DNA from: Mesorhizobium loti
GTDB lineage: Bacteria > Pseudomonadota > Alphaproteobacteria > Rhizobiales > Rhizobiaceae
Length of the DNA: 64,000 bases
Direction of reading: 5' to 3'
NCBI RefSeq assembly: GCF_002858745.1
Contig: NZ_PJRO01000002.1
Location: 62,001 to 126,000 of the forward strand
How positions within the stretch are numbered: position 1 is the first letter of the stretch; every line of letters starts with the position of its first letter. The notes beneath the pieces are model-generated. The model saw only the letters and a program-made list of their open reading frames with translations, had not been told where the DNA came from and did not search any database. Of the stretch, positions 50,742 to 58,725 are shown one piece after another. The position numbers were made by a program, and so were the translations under genes.

Positions 50742-51929
50742 TCACGCCTTCGCCAGCGCCCGTTCGATGTCTTCGAGCAGATCGTCGGTGTCTTCCAGGC
50801 CGAGCGACAGGCGCAGCGTACCATCGCCGATGCCGAGTTCGGTGCGGGCCTCGTCGGTCAGGTTCTTGTGCGTCGTCGTCGCCGGGTGGGTGATCAGGCT
50901 CTTGGCGTCGCCCAGATTGTTGGAGATCAGCACCACGTCGAGCGCGTTCTCGAAGGCGAAGGCCGATTTCTTGCCGCCCTTAAGGTCAAAGCAGATCAGC
51001 GTCGAGCCGCCGGTCATCTGCTTCCTGATGATGTCGGCTTGCGGATGGTCAGCGCGGCCGGGATAGATCAGTCGGCCGACCTTGGGGTGACCGGCCAGGA
51101 AGTCGGCGATTTTGCCGGCGGCCTCCGTCTGCTGGCGCACGCGCAGCGGCAGCGTCTCCAGGCCCTTCAGCAGCACCCAGGCATTGAAGGGTGAAAGGCT
51201 CGGGCCGGTGTGGCGGAAATAGTCGTGCAGGTTCTCGTCGATCCATTTCTTGTCGGAAAGCACGACGCCGCCGAGGCAGCGGCCCTGGCCGTCAATATGT
51301 TTTGTGGCCGAATAGACGACGATGTGCGCGCCGAGTTCCAGCGGCTTCTGCTGCAACGGCGTGGCAAAGACATTGTCCACCACCAGCTTGGCGCCGATCG
51401 AGTTGGCGAGGCTGGCGACGGCGGCGATATCGACCACTTCCAGCGTCGGGTTGGTCGGGCTTTCCAGGAAGAACAGCTTGGTGTTCGGCTTGACGGCGGC
51501 TTCCCAGTTCCTGATCTCGGTGCCGTCGACCAATGTCGCCTCGATGCCGTATTTCGGCGCCAGCGTCTCGACGACCCAGCGACAGGAACCGAACAGCGCG
51601 CGTGCCGCCACGATGTGGTCGCCTGCCTTGAGGCTGCACAGAACGGCAGCCGTCACCGCGGCCATGCCGGAGGCGGTGGCGCGGGCGTCTTCGGCGCCTT
51701 CCAGCGCACACATGCGCTTTTCGAACATGTCGACGGTAGGGTTCGCATAACGCGAATAGATGAAGCCGGGCTCCTCGCCCTTGAAGCGGGCCTCGGCGCG
51801 CTCGGCGCTGTCGTAGTGATAGCCTTGCGTCAGGAACATCGCTTCCGACATCTCGCCGAAGCCCGATCGCAGGGTGCCAGCATGGACGAGCTGGGTTGCG
51901 GGTTTCCAGTTGCGCTTTTTCTCGGTCAT
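50742..51929 (-). CDS. metZ: O-succinylhomoserine sulfhydrylase
   Basis: PLP enzyme of the Cys/Met metabolism family that makes homocysteine from O-succinylhomoserine and sulfide. The 395 residues include the N-terminal KPATQLVHAGTLRSGFGEMS, YSRYANPTVDMFEKRMCALE, ARALFGSCRWVVE for cofactor binding, and the PLP lysine in VYSATKHIDGQGRCLGG (about residue 212). The open frame extends upstream, but ATG 51929 fits the family. A terminator and SAM-II riboswitch lie between the start and 52076, so it is repressed when SAM is plentiful. Confidence 0.93.
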   Translation of the reverse strand: MTEKKRNWKPATQLVHAGTLRSGFGEMSEAMFLTQGYHYDSAERAEARFKGEEPGFIYSRYANPTVDMFEKRMCALEGAEDARATASGMAAVTAAVLCSLKAGDHIVAARALFGSCRWVVETLAPKYGIEATLVDGTEIRNWEAAVKPNTKLFFLESPTNPTLEVVDIAAVASLANSIGAKLVVDNVFATPLQQKPLELGAHIVVYSATKHIDGQGRCLGGVVLSDKKWIDENLHDYFRHTGPSLSPFNAWVLLKGLETLPLRVRQQTEAAGKIADFLAGHPKVGRLIYPGRADHPQADIIRKQMTGGSTLICFDLKGGKKSAFAFENALDVVLISNNLGDAKSLITHPATTTHKNLTDEARTELGIGDGTLRLSLGLEDTDDLLEDIERALAKA

Positions 51930-51964
51930 GGTTCCGTTCCGACACAAAAGAGACTGGCCGACAC

Positions 51965-51994
51965 AAAAAAACCGGCCGCGAAGTCGCAACCGGT
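51965..51994 (-). terminator. Intrinsic terminator between the SAM-II riboswitch and metZ
   Basis: On the minus strand, ACCGG plus TTGCG, loop ACTT, then CGCGG plus CCGGT forms a 10-bp stem with two G-U pairs. A run of seven Ts follows (51971-51965). It ends 35 bp before the metZ ATG, so it can be the expression platform of the riboswitch. Confidence 0.8.
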
Positions 51995-52020
51995 CCATAG
52001 GGGCTTTGTCGGGCCCTGCG

Positions 52021-52076
52021 GTCCTTTAGCGACTTGTTTAACGTGGCTGCAAGCCGACCGGCCAAATCACCACGGG
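52021..52076 (-). promoter_or_regulatory. SAM-II (metA-type) riboswitch upstream of metZ
   Basis: The minus strand carries the well-known SAM-II core: CGTGGTGATTTGGCCGGTCG (52074-52055) followed by GCTTGCAGCCACGTTAAAC (about 52054-52036) and AAGTCGCTAAAG. CGTGG...CCACG forms stem P1, and the downstream strand folds back as the H-type pseudoknot. SAM-II aptamers are typical of alphaproteobacterial methionine genes. A terminator lies 26 bp downstream. Binding SAM should lower metZ expression. Confidence 0.92.
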
Positions 52077-52173
52077 ATAAAGTTCCCTTTAGACCCGGTG
52101 GCGGCTTGCGTCAATTGCCGGCTTCATTAAGAGCATGGATGGCTGGCGCGATAGCTGCCATACCCGGCGCATA

Positions 52174-52269
52174 GGCCCGAAAATCGGAAGCGATTTTCGG
52201 AAAGGACGATGCGCGGATTTAAAGTGTTAGAGCGTCCTTTGCGCGTCCGAATGGACGCGCGGCGCTCCA
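52174..52269 (-). repeat. Palindromic intergenic repeat, family A, copy 2
   Basis: The inverse copy of the element at 20651-20745. Read on the minus strand, it has GAGCGCCGCGCGTCC-ATTC-GGACGCGC, then AAAGGACGCTCTAA, then the terminal hairpin AAAATCG-CTTC-CGATTTT. It ends 11 bp before the dcd start, so it lies in that gene's promoter or leader region. Confidence 0.75.
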
Positions 52270-52279
52270 GTCAGCCGCT

Positions 52280-53386
52280 GTGGAGTTGTCATTGCGCAAG
52301 ACAGGCATTCTTCCCGACCAGGATATCGCGACGCTGTTCAAGGCGGGCGCCCTGAAGTCGCCGTGCGCGCTCGACGCCGACCAGATCCAGCCGGCGAGCC
52401 TCGACCTTCGCCTTGGCGAGAAAGCCTATCGCGTTCGCGCCAGCTTCCTGCCCGGCCCCAACAGCACGGTGGAAGCCAAGCTGGAACGGCTGAAGCTGCA
52501 TGAGATCGACCTTACCGAGGGTGCGGTGCTGGAGACAGGCTGCGTCTACATCGTGCCGCTGCTGGAAAGTCTTGAGCTGTCGGGCGAGATTTCCGCCTCA
52601 ACCAATCCGAAGAGTTCCACCGGCCGGCTCGACATCTTTACCCGCGTCATGACCGACCATGGCCAGGAGTTCGACAAGATCGCCGCCGGTTATCGCGGCC
52701 AGCTCTATCTCGAAGTCAGCCCGCGCACCTTCCCGATCGTCGTCCGCACGGGCTCGCGCCTGTCGCAGATCCGCTTCCGCACCGGCAACGCGCTTTTGTC
52801 GGAAGACGAGCTGCACGCGCTGCACCGCGCCGAGACGCTGGTGGCGATCGATCCGCCCAACATCTCCAATGGCGGCATCGCGCTGTCCATCGATCTCGCC
52901 GGCGACAAGGACGGGCTGGTCGGCTATCGCGGCAAGCACCACACGGGACTGGTCGATGTCGACAAGCGCGCTGCACAGGACATCGTCGATTTCTGGGAGC
53001 CGCTCTATCGCAGCGGCGCCGGCGAACTGGTGCTCGACCCGGACGAATTCTACATCCTCGTCAGCCAGGAGGCGGTGCATGTGCCGCCGCTCTACGCCGC
53101 CGAGATGACGCCGTTCGATCCGCTGGTCGGCGAATTCCGCGTGCACTATGCCGGCTTCTTCGATCCCGGCTTCGGCCATTCCTCCGCGGGTGGCACCGGC
53201 AGCCGCGCGGTGCTGGAAGTGCGCAGCCACGAGGTGCCTTTCATCCTCGATCATGGCCAGATCGTCGGTCGGCTGGTCTACGAACACATGCTGAAGCGGC
53301 CGACCGCGCTTTACGGCACCGACCTCGGCTCCAACTATCAGGCGCAAGGCCTGAAGCTGTCGAAGCATTTTCGGGCAGCGAGGTGA
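52280..53386 (+). CDS. dcd: 2'-deoxycytidine 5'-triphosphate deaminase (long form)
   Basis: Deaminates dCTP to dUTP, feeding dUMP to ThyA. The 368 residues are about twice the length of E. coli Dcd, the form common in alphaproteobacteria. Recognisable parts are QIQPASLDLRLGEKAYRV near residue 34-52, SGEISASTNPKSSTGRLDIF, and the repeated C-terminal dUTPase-like half with VPFILDHGQIVGRLVYEHML. The start is GTG 52280. A repeat-A element lies immediately upstream, and a hairpin follows the stop. Confidence 0.9.
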   Translation: MELSLRKTGILPDQDIATLFKAGALKSPCALDADQIQPASLDLRLGEKAYRVRASFLPGPNSTVEAKLERLKLHEIDLTEGAVLETGCVYIVPLLESLELSGEISASTNPKSSTGRLDIFTRVMTDHGQEFDKIAAGYRGQLYLEVSPRTFPIVVRTGSRLSQIRFRTGNALLSEDELHALHRAETLVAIDPPNISNGGIALSIDLAGDKDGLVGYRGKHHTGLVDVDKRAAQDIVDFWEPLYRSGAGELVLDPDEFYILVSQEAVHVPPLYAAEMTPFDPLVGEFRVHYAGFFDPGFGHSSAGGTGSRAVLEVRSHEVPFILDHGQIVGRLVYEHMLKRPTALYGTDLGSNYQAQGLKLSKHFRAAR

Positions 53387-53387
53387 G

Positions 53388-53432
53388 GGAATAGGGGAGT
53401 AGGGGAACAAACAATTGCCCACTCCCTATTCC
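53388..53432 (+). terminator. Terminator-like hairpin after dcd
   Basis: GGAATAGGGGAGT (53388-53400) pairs with ACTCCCTATTCC (53421-53432), leaving one bulged G and a 20-base loop that can itself pair GGG with CCC. It begins two bases after the dcd stop. A short pyrimidine-rich stretch CTTTACTCTCC follows. Confidence 0.5.
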
Positions 53433-53552
53433 TTTACTCTCCTAAAAAGCCACCCACCTAAAGCAGCAACGCCACGTCGCATCCTGCGCTTGCCTGGCCC
53501 TCGGCGGCGTGCTTGGCTGTCCGCGGACAACAAGACCAACCCGAGGGGGAAA

Positions 53553-54326
53553 ATGATGAAAATGTCCAGGTGGTTCGCATCGGTCGCGGCCGCAACGATG
53601 ATAGCGGCCGGCGTAAGCAGTGCCTTTGCCGCCGACAAGATCAAGATCGGCACGGAGGGCGCTTATCCGCCTTTCAACACCATCACTGCCGACGGCAAGC
53701 TCGAAGGTTTCGACATCGACATCGCCAATGCGCTGTGCGCGCAGATGAAGGCCGAATGCGAGATCGTCACGCAGGACTGGGATGGCATGATTCCGGCGCT
53801 GCAGGCCAAGAAGTTCGATGCCATCATCGCTTCGATGAGCATCACGCCCGAGCGCAAGAAGCAGGTTGCCTTCACCAACAAATATTACACCACGCCGCTG
53901 GCGCTGGTTGCCTTGAAGGACAGCTCGCTGGCCGGCACGGACGGCGATGCGGTCAAGGGCAAGACCGTGGGTGCGCAGGCTTCCACCACGCAGGCCGACT
54001 ACGCGCAGGACATCTATGCCAAGGCCGGCGCCGAGGTGAAGCTCTACCCGACCCAGGAAGAGGCGGTGACCGACCTGGTCAACGGCCGGCTCGACGCCGT
54101 CCTCTCCGACAAGTTCGTGCTGGTCGACTGGATGAAGAACGGCTCGGCCAAGGACTGCTGCAAGATGATCGGTGACGTCAAGGGAACCGAAACCGAGGCC
54201 GGCATCGCGGTGCGCCAGGAAGACAATGAGCTGCGCGAGAAGTTCAATGCCGCCATCGACGCCATCGTCGCCGACGGCACCTACAAGAAGATCCAGTCGA
54301 AATATTTCGACTTCGATATCTATTGA
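53553..54326 (+). CDS. Polar amino acid ABC transporter substrate-binding protein, paralog 1
   Basis: A 257-residue SBP family 3 protein (lysine/arginine/ornithine-type). The signal peptide is FASVAAATMIAAGVSSAFA (cleavage near residue 24). The mature protein starts ADKIKIGTEGAYPPFNTITA and has GFDIDIANALCAQMKAECEI, with TQDWDGMIPALQAKKFDAII typical of HisJ/ArgT proteins. GAGGGGG precedes ATG 53553. It is followed by a terminator and then a close paralog. No permease or ATPase is adjacent, so it must share a transporter encoded elsewhere. Confidence 0.92.
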   Translation: MMKMSRWFASVAAATMIAAGVSSAFAADKIKIGTEGAYPPFNTITADGKLEGFDIDIANALCAQMKAECEIVTQDWDGMIPALQAKKFDAIIASMSITPERKKQVAFTNKYYTTPLALVALKDSSLAGTDGDAVKGKTVGAQASTTQADYAQDIYAKAGAEVKLYPTQEEAVTDLVNGRLDAVLSDKFVLVDWMKNGSAKDCCKMIGDVKGTETEAGIAVRQEDNELREKFNAAIDAIVADGTYKKIQSKYFDFDIY

Positions 54327-54348
54327 GCAGCCGATCATTGGCATAGCG

Positions 54349-54371
54349 ACGGGCGCTTCGGCGCCCGTTTT
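54349..54371 (+). terminator. UUCG-loop terminator after binding protein 1
   Basis: ACGGGCGC (54349-54356), loop TTCG, GCGCCCGT (54361-54368), then TTTT. It is 22 bp after the stop of paralog 1 and separates it from paralog 2, so the two are likely separate transcripts or differ in level. Confidence 0.88.
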
Positions 54372-54480
54372 GCGTTCAGGCACCGAGCACCAATCGAAGC
54401 TGCGCGCTGGCGCTTCCTCGCTTTGCCGGCGCATGTTTGGCAGGATCAGGCTGTTTCGGCCGAGGTGGAGGGAAATAGGA

Positions 54481-55242
54481 ATGCAGATTTCGAAATGGCT
54501 CGTCTCGGCTGCGGCCGCAACGATGCTGATGATGGGCACGGCCGCCGCCGAGAAGCTCAAGATTGCCACCGAAGGTGCGGCGCCGCCCTTCAGCACGGTG
54601 ACGGCGGATGGCAAGCTGGCCGGCTTCGACGTCGATATCGCCAACGCGCTGTGCGCTGAGATGAAGATCGAATGCGAGATCGTCGCGCAGGATTGGGACG
54701 GCATGATCCCGGCGCTGCAGGCCAGGAAGTTCGACGCCATCATCGCCTCGATGACCATCACCGAGGAGCGCAAGAAGCAGGTCGCCTTCACCAACAAATA
54801 TTATTCGACGCCGCTGGCGCTGGCCGGCCTCAAGGACACCACGGTGACAGGCACCGATACGGCCGCGCTGGAAGGCAAGACGCTGGGTGCACAAGGCTCG
54901 ACCATGCAGGCCACCTATGCGCAGGATGTCTACGCCAAGGCTGGCGCCGACGTGAAGCTCTACCCGACGCATGAGGACGCCGCGACCGACCTCGTCAACG
55001 GCCGGCTCGACGCCATCATCACTGACAAGTTCGTGCTGGTCGACTGGGTCAAGAACGGCAATGGCAAGGATTGCTGCAAGGTGATCGGCGACGTGAAGGG
55101 CACCGAGGCGCAGATCGGCATCGCTCTCCGCCAGGGCGAAGATGCGTTGCGTGAGCGCTTCAACGCAGCCATCGACGCCATCGTGGCTGACGGCACCTAC
55201 AAGAAGGTGCAGGCGAAGTATTTCGACTTCGACATCTATTGA
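54481..55242 (+). CDS. Polar amino acid ABC transporter substrate-binding protein, paralog 2
   Basis: A 253-residue paralog of the protein at 53553. The signal peptide is SKWLVSAAAATMLMMGTAAA (cleavage near residue 23). The ligand-binding segments match closely: EKLKIATEGAAPPFSTVTAD, AQDWDGMIPALQARKFDAII, and the shared end TYKKVQAKYFDFDIY. Small changes occur around the binding cleft (for example AYPPF becomes AAPPF), so ligands may differ. It has its own ribosome binding site and a terminator-like hairpin downstream. No membrane components are nearby. Confidence 0.92.
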   Translation: MQISKWLVSAAAATMLMMGTAAAEKLKIATEGAAPPFSTVTADGKLAGFDVDIANALCAEMKIECEIVAQDWDGMIPALQARKFDAIIASMTITEERKKQVAFTNKYYSTPLALAGLKDTTVTGTDTAALEGKTLGAQGSTMQATYAQDVYAKAGADVKLYPTHEDAATDLVNGRLDAIITDKFVLVDWVKNGNGKDCCKVIGDVKGTEAQIGIALRQGEDALRERFNAAIDAIVADGTYKKVQAKYFDFDIY

Positions 55243-55282
55243 GCGGCTTCTGTCTCAGCCGCAGTCAAAGCCGATGTGATCG

Positions 55283-55307
55283 ACGGGCGCCTCAGGCGCG
55301 CCCGTTT
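55283..55307 (+). terminator. Terminator after binding protein 2
   Basis: ACGGGC plus GCC, loop TCA, GGC plus a two-base bulge and GCCCGT (ending 55304), then TTTT. The arm ACGGGCGC is the same as in the terminator at 54349, so the terminator was probably duplicated along with the gene. Confidence 0.7.
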
Positions 55308-55331
55308 TGCCGGCGCGCCGAGAAGCTCGTT

Positions 55332-56492
55332 CTACGACCCACGATATCGAAGGAGTGTCAGCGCGGCAGCGGAAGCGCGCGGCACGATCGTGCTGACCTC
55401 GATATATTCGTCAGGCGTATGGGCTCTTCCACCCACGGGGCCGACCGCGCATAGGGTCGCAGCGCCGGTCGATTGCGCGAAGCCGCTTTCCGAGCAAGCG
55501 CCGGTTGGTTCATGGCCGACCGAGAAGCCGAGACTCGCAGCAGCAGCTCGGTAGGTGTCGAAGAGGCCGAGCGTCTGAGCATTTTGATACATGGGCAAGA
55601 ATTCGCCCTCGATCGCCAGTGAGGCACTGGTTCCGGAAACTGTGGCCTTGTCCACTATCGCCTGAATGGCGTCCATTGCCTGTCCCCCCAGACCGTCGTC
55701 CGGGAACCGCAGGTCGATCCGACCTGTCGCCGATGGTGCGGAGGTGTTTACCGAAATACCACCGCTGACCAGGCCTACATTGACTGTCACACCGGTGCCG
55801 TGGTCGGTCAGGGCATGGAGTTCCACGATCTTGTGCGCCAGTTCTTCGATCGCGCTGGCGCCCTTGGTGATGTCGGCGCCGGAATGGGCCGGTCGGCCGA
55901 GCACATCAAGCCGCATGAAACGCCCTCCCTTCCGCTTGGTGACGACGTTGCCGCTCATGCGTCCAGGCTCGGAGTTGAGCACGCACCGTGCGCCGTCGGC
56001 TTCTCTCGTGATCAAGGCGCGGGAGAATGGCGAGCCAATTTCCTCGTCGCTGGAAAACAGCCCGACCAGATGGTGATCGCAGCCAGTCTGCTTGAAGGCT
56101 GCCAGCACGAACGCGTTCATAACGGCGCCTGCCTTCATGTCCGCGACGCCAGGCCCGAAGGCATGGTCCTTGGTCTGATGGAACGGGCGAGCGGCAGCCT
56201 CACCGCTTGGAAAGACAGTGTCGCGATGGGCAAGCAGCAGGCAATGCCTGTCTTCAGTCTTGCCCGTGTGGCCTCTCAGCATGAAGCCCAGGTTTTCATG
56301 CTCAAGCCGCTCGGTAACGATACCGTTGTTCTTCAGGAAATCCTCCAGGATCGCACCGGCCCGGTCTGTCTCCGCCTTGACGTTCGAAGGGCTGTCCTGG
56401 TTGACCAGCCTCTGGAGCAGTTCAACCATTTCGGACTGGTGTGCTCTTATCCACTCGATGACGCGCTGCTCTGCCGCGGACAACATGTTCAT
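55332..56492 (-). CDS. M20-family metallo-amidohydrolase (CPG2-like)
   Basis: A 386-residue zinc-dependent amidohydrolase or peptidase. The metal site pattern is LLLAHRDTVFPSG (His-x-Asp, with HRD in place of the usual HxD), GPGVADMKAGAV with the bridging Asp, and SSDEEIGS with the catalytic Glu-Glu pair. The dimerisation lid begins LGRPAHSGADITKGASAIEE. GGGAGG lies six bases before ATG 56492. Carboxypeptidase G2, acetylornithine deacetylase and carbamoyl hydrolases share this form. Its neighbours are an IclR regulator, an MHS permease and a PgdA/imidase-like enzyme, suggesting an amide-breaking step. Confidence 0.88.
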   Translation of the reverse strand: MNMLSAAEQRVIEWIRAHQSEMVELLQRLVNQDSPSNVKAETDRAGAILEDFLKNNGIVTERLEHENLGFMLRGHTGKTEDRHCLLLAHRDTVFPSGEAAARPFHQTKDHAFGPGVADMKAGAVMNAFVLAAFKQTGCDHHLVGLFSSDEEIGSPFSRALITREADGARCVLNSEPGRMSGNVVTKRKGGRFMRLDVLGRPAHSGADITKGASAIEELAHKIVELHALTDHGTGVTVNVGLVSGGISVNTSAPSATGRIDLRFPDDGLGGQAMDAIQAIVDKATVSGTSASLAIEGEFLPMYQNAQTLGLFDTYRAAAASLGFSVGHEPTGACSESGFAQSTGAATLCAVGPVGGRAHTPDEYIEVSTIVPRASAAALTLLRYRGS

Positions 56493-56513
56493 TTCGTTCC
56501 TCCCTCATTATGA

Positions 56514-57299
56514 TCAGCGCATCTCACTCAACATATGCGCCGCCTCGATGGCCAGCGGCGCATACCGCCCAACGAATTCATCCGGGTCGCAATGCGAGAT
56601 GTTGCTGGACAGGTGTACCGCGCCGAGCGGATCTCCCCTGGCACCAACGACAGCCGCTGCCACCGTTACTTCTCCGATGACCGGTTCGCCGACGACGCTT
56701 GCAAACCCTTGCGCGCGCGCGACATCCACCGCCGCCATGATTTCGGACGGGTCCGTTTTCGTCTGTGGTGTCAGGGGACGTCGCGATGACGCCATGACGA
56801 TCTGCTGAGCCTGCTCGCGTGGAAGCTGGGCAAGCATGGCTCTTCCCCCCGCCGTGCAGAATGTCGGCATCCGGCGCCCGATCAAGGAGGAAACATAGAT
56901 GTAGTCCTTCGTGCTCTGCAGCCGGATAGCGTAGATGAGCGTGGTCCCGTCGAACAGGCTCAGGTTCGTACGTTCGCCGGTTGCGTCGCGAAGCTTGAGC
57001 AGAATGGGGTAGGCCGCCGAAATAAGCGGATTGGGTTGCAGGAACTGAAATGCGAGATCCAGGCACTTAAGCCCGGATTGCAACCGACCGTCTGAATGTC
57101 TCGCCAGATAGCCGAGCTCCAGGAGAGTATGGACTGAGCGTTGCACCGTGGACTTGGTGTAACCGGTCTGAGTGGCGAGCTGTCCCAGCGTCATTGGATT
57201 GCGGGCATGGCGAAAACATTCAAGGACGCGCATCGCCTTTTCGACCGAGCGGACAAAAAGCCCCGACCCATCCTGTTCGTCTTCCGGCAACTCGTTCAT
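56514..57299 (-). CDS. IclR-family transcriptional regulator
   Basis: A 261-residue regulator of aromatic or amide catabolism type. The winged-helix domain reads RSVEKAMRVLECFRHARNPM, then TLGQLATQTGYTKSTVQRSV with the recognition helix, then HTLLELGYLARHSDGRLQSG. The C-terminal IclR ligand domain includes FCTAGGRAMLAQLPREQAQQ. The start is uncertain among ATGs at 57299, 57305 and 57320. It is transcribed after none and before the M20 gene, 21 bp away, and is divergent from the MHS permease. A dyad GATAC-GGTC-GTATC near 57331-57344 may be its operator. Confidence 0.9.
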   Translation of the reverse strand: MNELPEDEQDGSGLFVRSVEKAMRVLECFRHARNPMTLGQLATQTGYTKSTVQRSVHTLLELGYLARHSDGRLQSGLKCLDLAFQFLQPNPLISAAYPILLKLRDATGERTNLSLFDGTTLIYAIRLQSTKDYIYVSSLIGRRMPTFCTAGGRAMLAQLPREQAQQIVMASSRRPLTPQTKTDPSEIMAAVDVARAQGFASVVGEPVIGEVTVAAAVVGARGDPLGAVHLSSNISHCDPDEFVGRYAPLAIEAAHMLSEMR

Positions 57300-57424
57300 C
57301 TTCATTCTCGATAATATCATATCGAATGCCGATACGGTCGTATCAGCTTGATTGCCGTTACTTAGCAAAGCTGATACGAAAAGATCAACAAATAAAAACT
57401 TTGAAAATAAAAAAGGAGGGGGAA

Positions 57425-58705
57425 ATGTCAGAAGGTATATTGCCGGGAACACAGGCGATATCCGGAACTGAACGAAGGAAGGCTATCACAGCAGGTGTAA
57501 TAGGAACCATCGTCGAATGGTATGATTATGCCATATACGGCTTTCTGGCGACTACAATTGCTTCAAACTTCTTTCCGTCAGAAGATGAAACAACTGCCTT
57601 GTTGGCGACTTTTGCCACATTCGGCATCGGCTTTGTCGCCAGGCCGTTGGGGGGTATTGTCATAGGGAGAATGGGGGACAGGGTCGGCCGAAAGGCCGCG
57701 CTGGTGACAACGCTCCTTCTAATGGTCATCGCGACCGTGGGCATCGGACTTCTGCCGAGCTATGCCAGCATCGGGATCGCCGCGCCCGTGGCCTTGGTTC
57801 TGCTGAGGCTGCTGCAGGGGTTTTCCGCCGGTGGCGAGTGGGGCGCTTCGGCTGCCTTCATCGTGGAGTGGGCGCCCTCGAACCGTCGAGGTCTCTACGG
57901 GAGCTTCCAGCAGGTCAGCGTCGGTCTCGGCTTGCTGCTTGGATCGGCGACTGCCGCTATCTTCGCCTCGTTCCTCGCCCCGGAACAGATGAGCGACTTC
58001 GGCTGGCGGATTCCCTTCATCCTGGGTGGCGTCCTGCTGCCTATCGGCATGTATATCCGCCGAAACATCAACGAAACGCCAGCCTTCGAAGCCGCCGGTG
58101 GCGATAGCGAGCCCGTAGCCAGCCCCGTTGCACCGGCAGTGAAAACCTTTGCCGTATCGATCCTGTGGACGGTCGCCTTCTATATCGCCCTGACCTACAT
58201 GCCGACCTTTACCGAAAAGCAGGTGGGCCTCACGAAGGCTGAAGCCTTGTGGTCCAACACGATCGGGCTCGCCCTCTTTACAATCTCCATTCCGCTGTTC
58301 GGCCTGCTTTCGGATCATATCGGCCGGCGTCGAACGATGCTGATATCGATCGCCTCCTTCCTTCTCCTGACTTACGCATTGTTCTCCTTCATGTTGTCGA
58401 TGGGGACACTTTCGTCCGTCCTCATTACACAGCTCATCCTGGCTCTGATGCTCGCCGCATTTTCAGGTCCGGGGCCGGCCGCGGTCGTCGAGATCTTTCA
58501 TACCGCCGGCCGTTCGACATGGATGTCCACTGCGTACAGCCTTGCTGTCGCCCTGTTTGGAGGGTTCGCCCCCTACATCTCGACATGGCTGATCAAGGTC
58601 ACCGGTACCCCGATCGCGCCGACCTACTACGTGATGCTCGCGGCATTCATTTCCATGGTCGGTATCGCGGCCATGAAGGAAACAGCCTTTTCCAAGCTGA
58701 AATAG
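57425..58705 (+). CDS. MFS transporter, metabolite:H+ symporter (MHS) family
   Basis: A 426-residue secondary importer with 12 helices. The MHS signature near the N-terminus is GVIGTIVEWYDYAIYGFLAT, then ATFGIGFVARPLGGIVIGRM followed by GDRVGRKAALV (the DRxGRK loop), and RLLQGFSAGGEWGASAAFIV in helix 5. AAGGAGGGGGAA precedes ATG 57425. Related symporters import citrate, proline, betaine or ketoglutarate. It sits 20 bp before the PgdA/imidase-like gene and is divergent from IclR, so it probably brings in the cluster's substrate. Confidence 0.92.
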   Translation: MSEGILPGTQAISGTERRKAITAGVIGTIVEWYDYAIYGFLATTIASNFFPSEDETTALLATFATFGIGFVARPLGGIVIGRMGDRVGRKAALVTTLLLMVIATVGIGLLPSYASIGIAAPVALVLLRLLQGFSAGGEWGASAAFIVEWAPSNRRGLYGSFQQVSVGLGLLLGSATAAIFASFLAPEQMSDFGWRIPFILGGVLLPIGMYIRRNINETPAFEAAGGDSEPVASPVAPAVKTFAVSILWTVAFYIALTYMPTFTEKQVGLTKAEALWSNTIGLALFTISIPLFGLLSDHIGRRRTMLISIASFLLLTYALFSFMLSMGTLSSVLITQLILALMLAAFSGPGPAAVVEIFHTAGRSTWMSTAYSLAVALFGGFAPYISTWLIKVTGTPIAPTYYVMLAAFISMVGIAAMKETAFSKLK

Positions 58706-58725
58706 ATCAAGAGGGGAGGAAGAAG

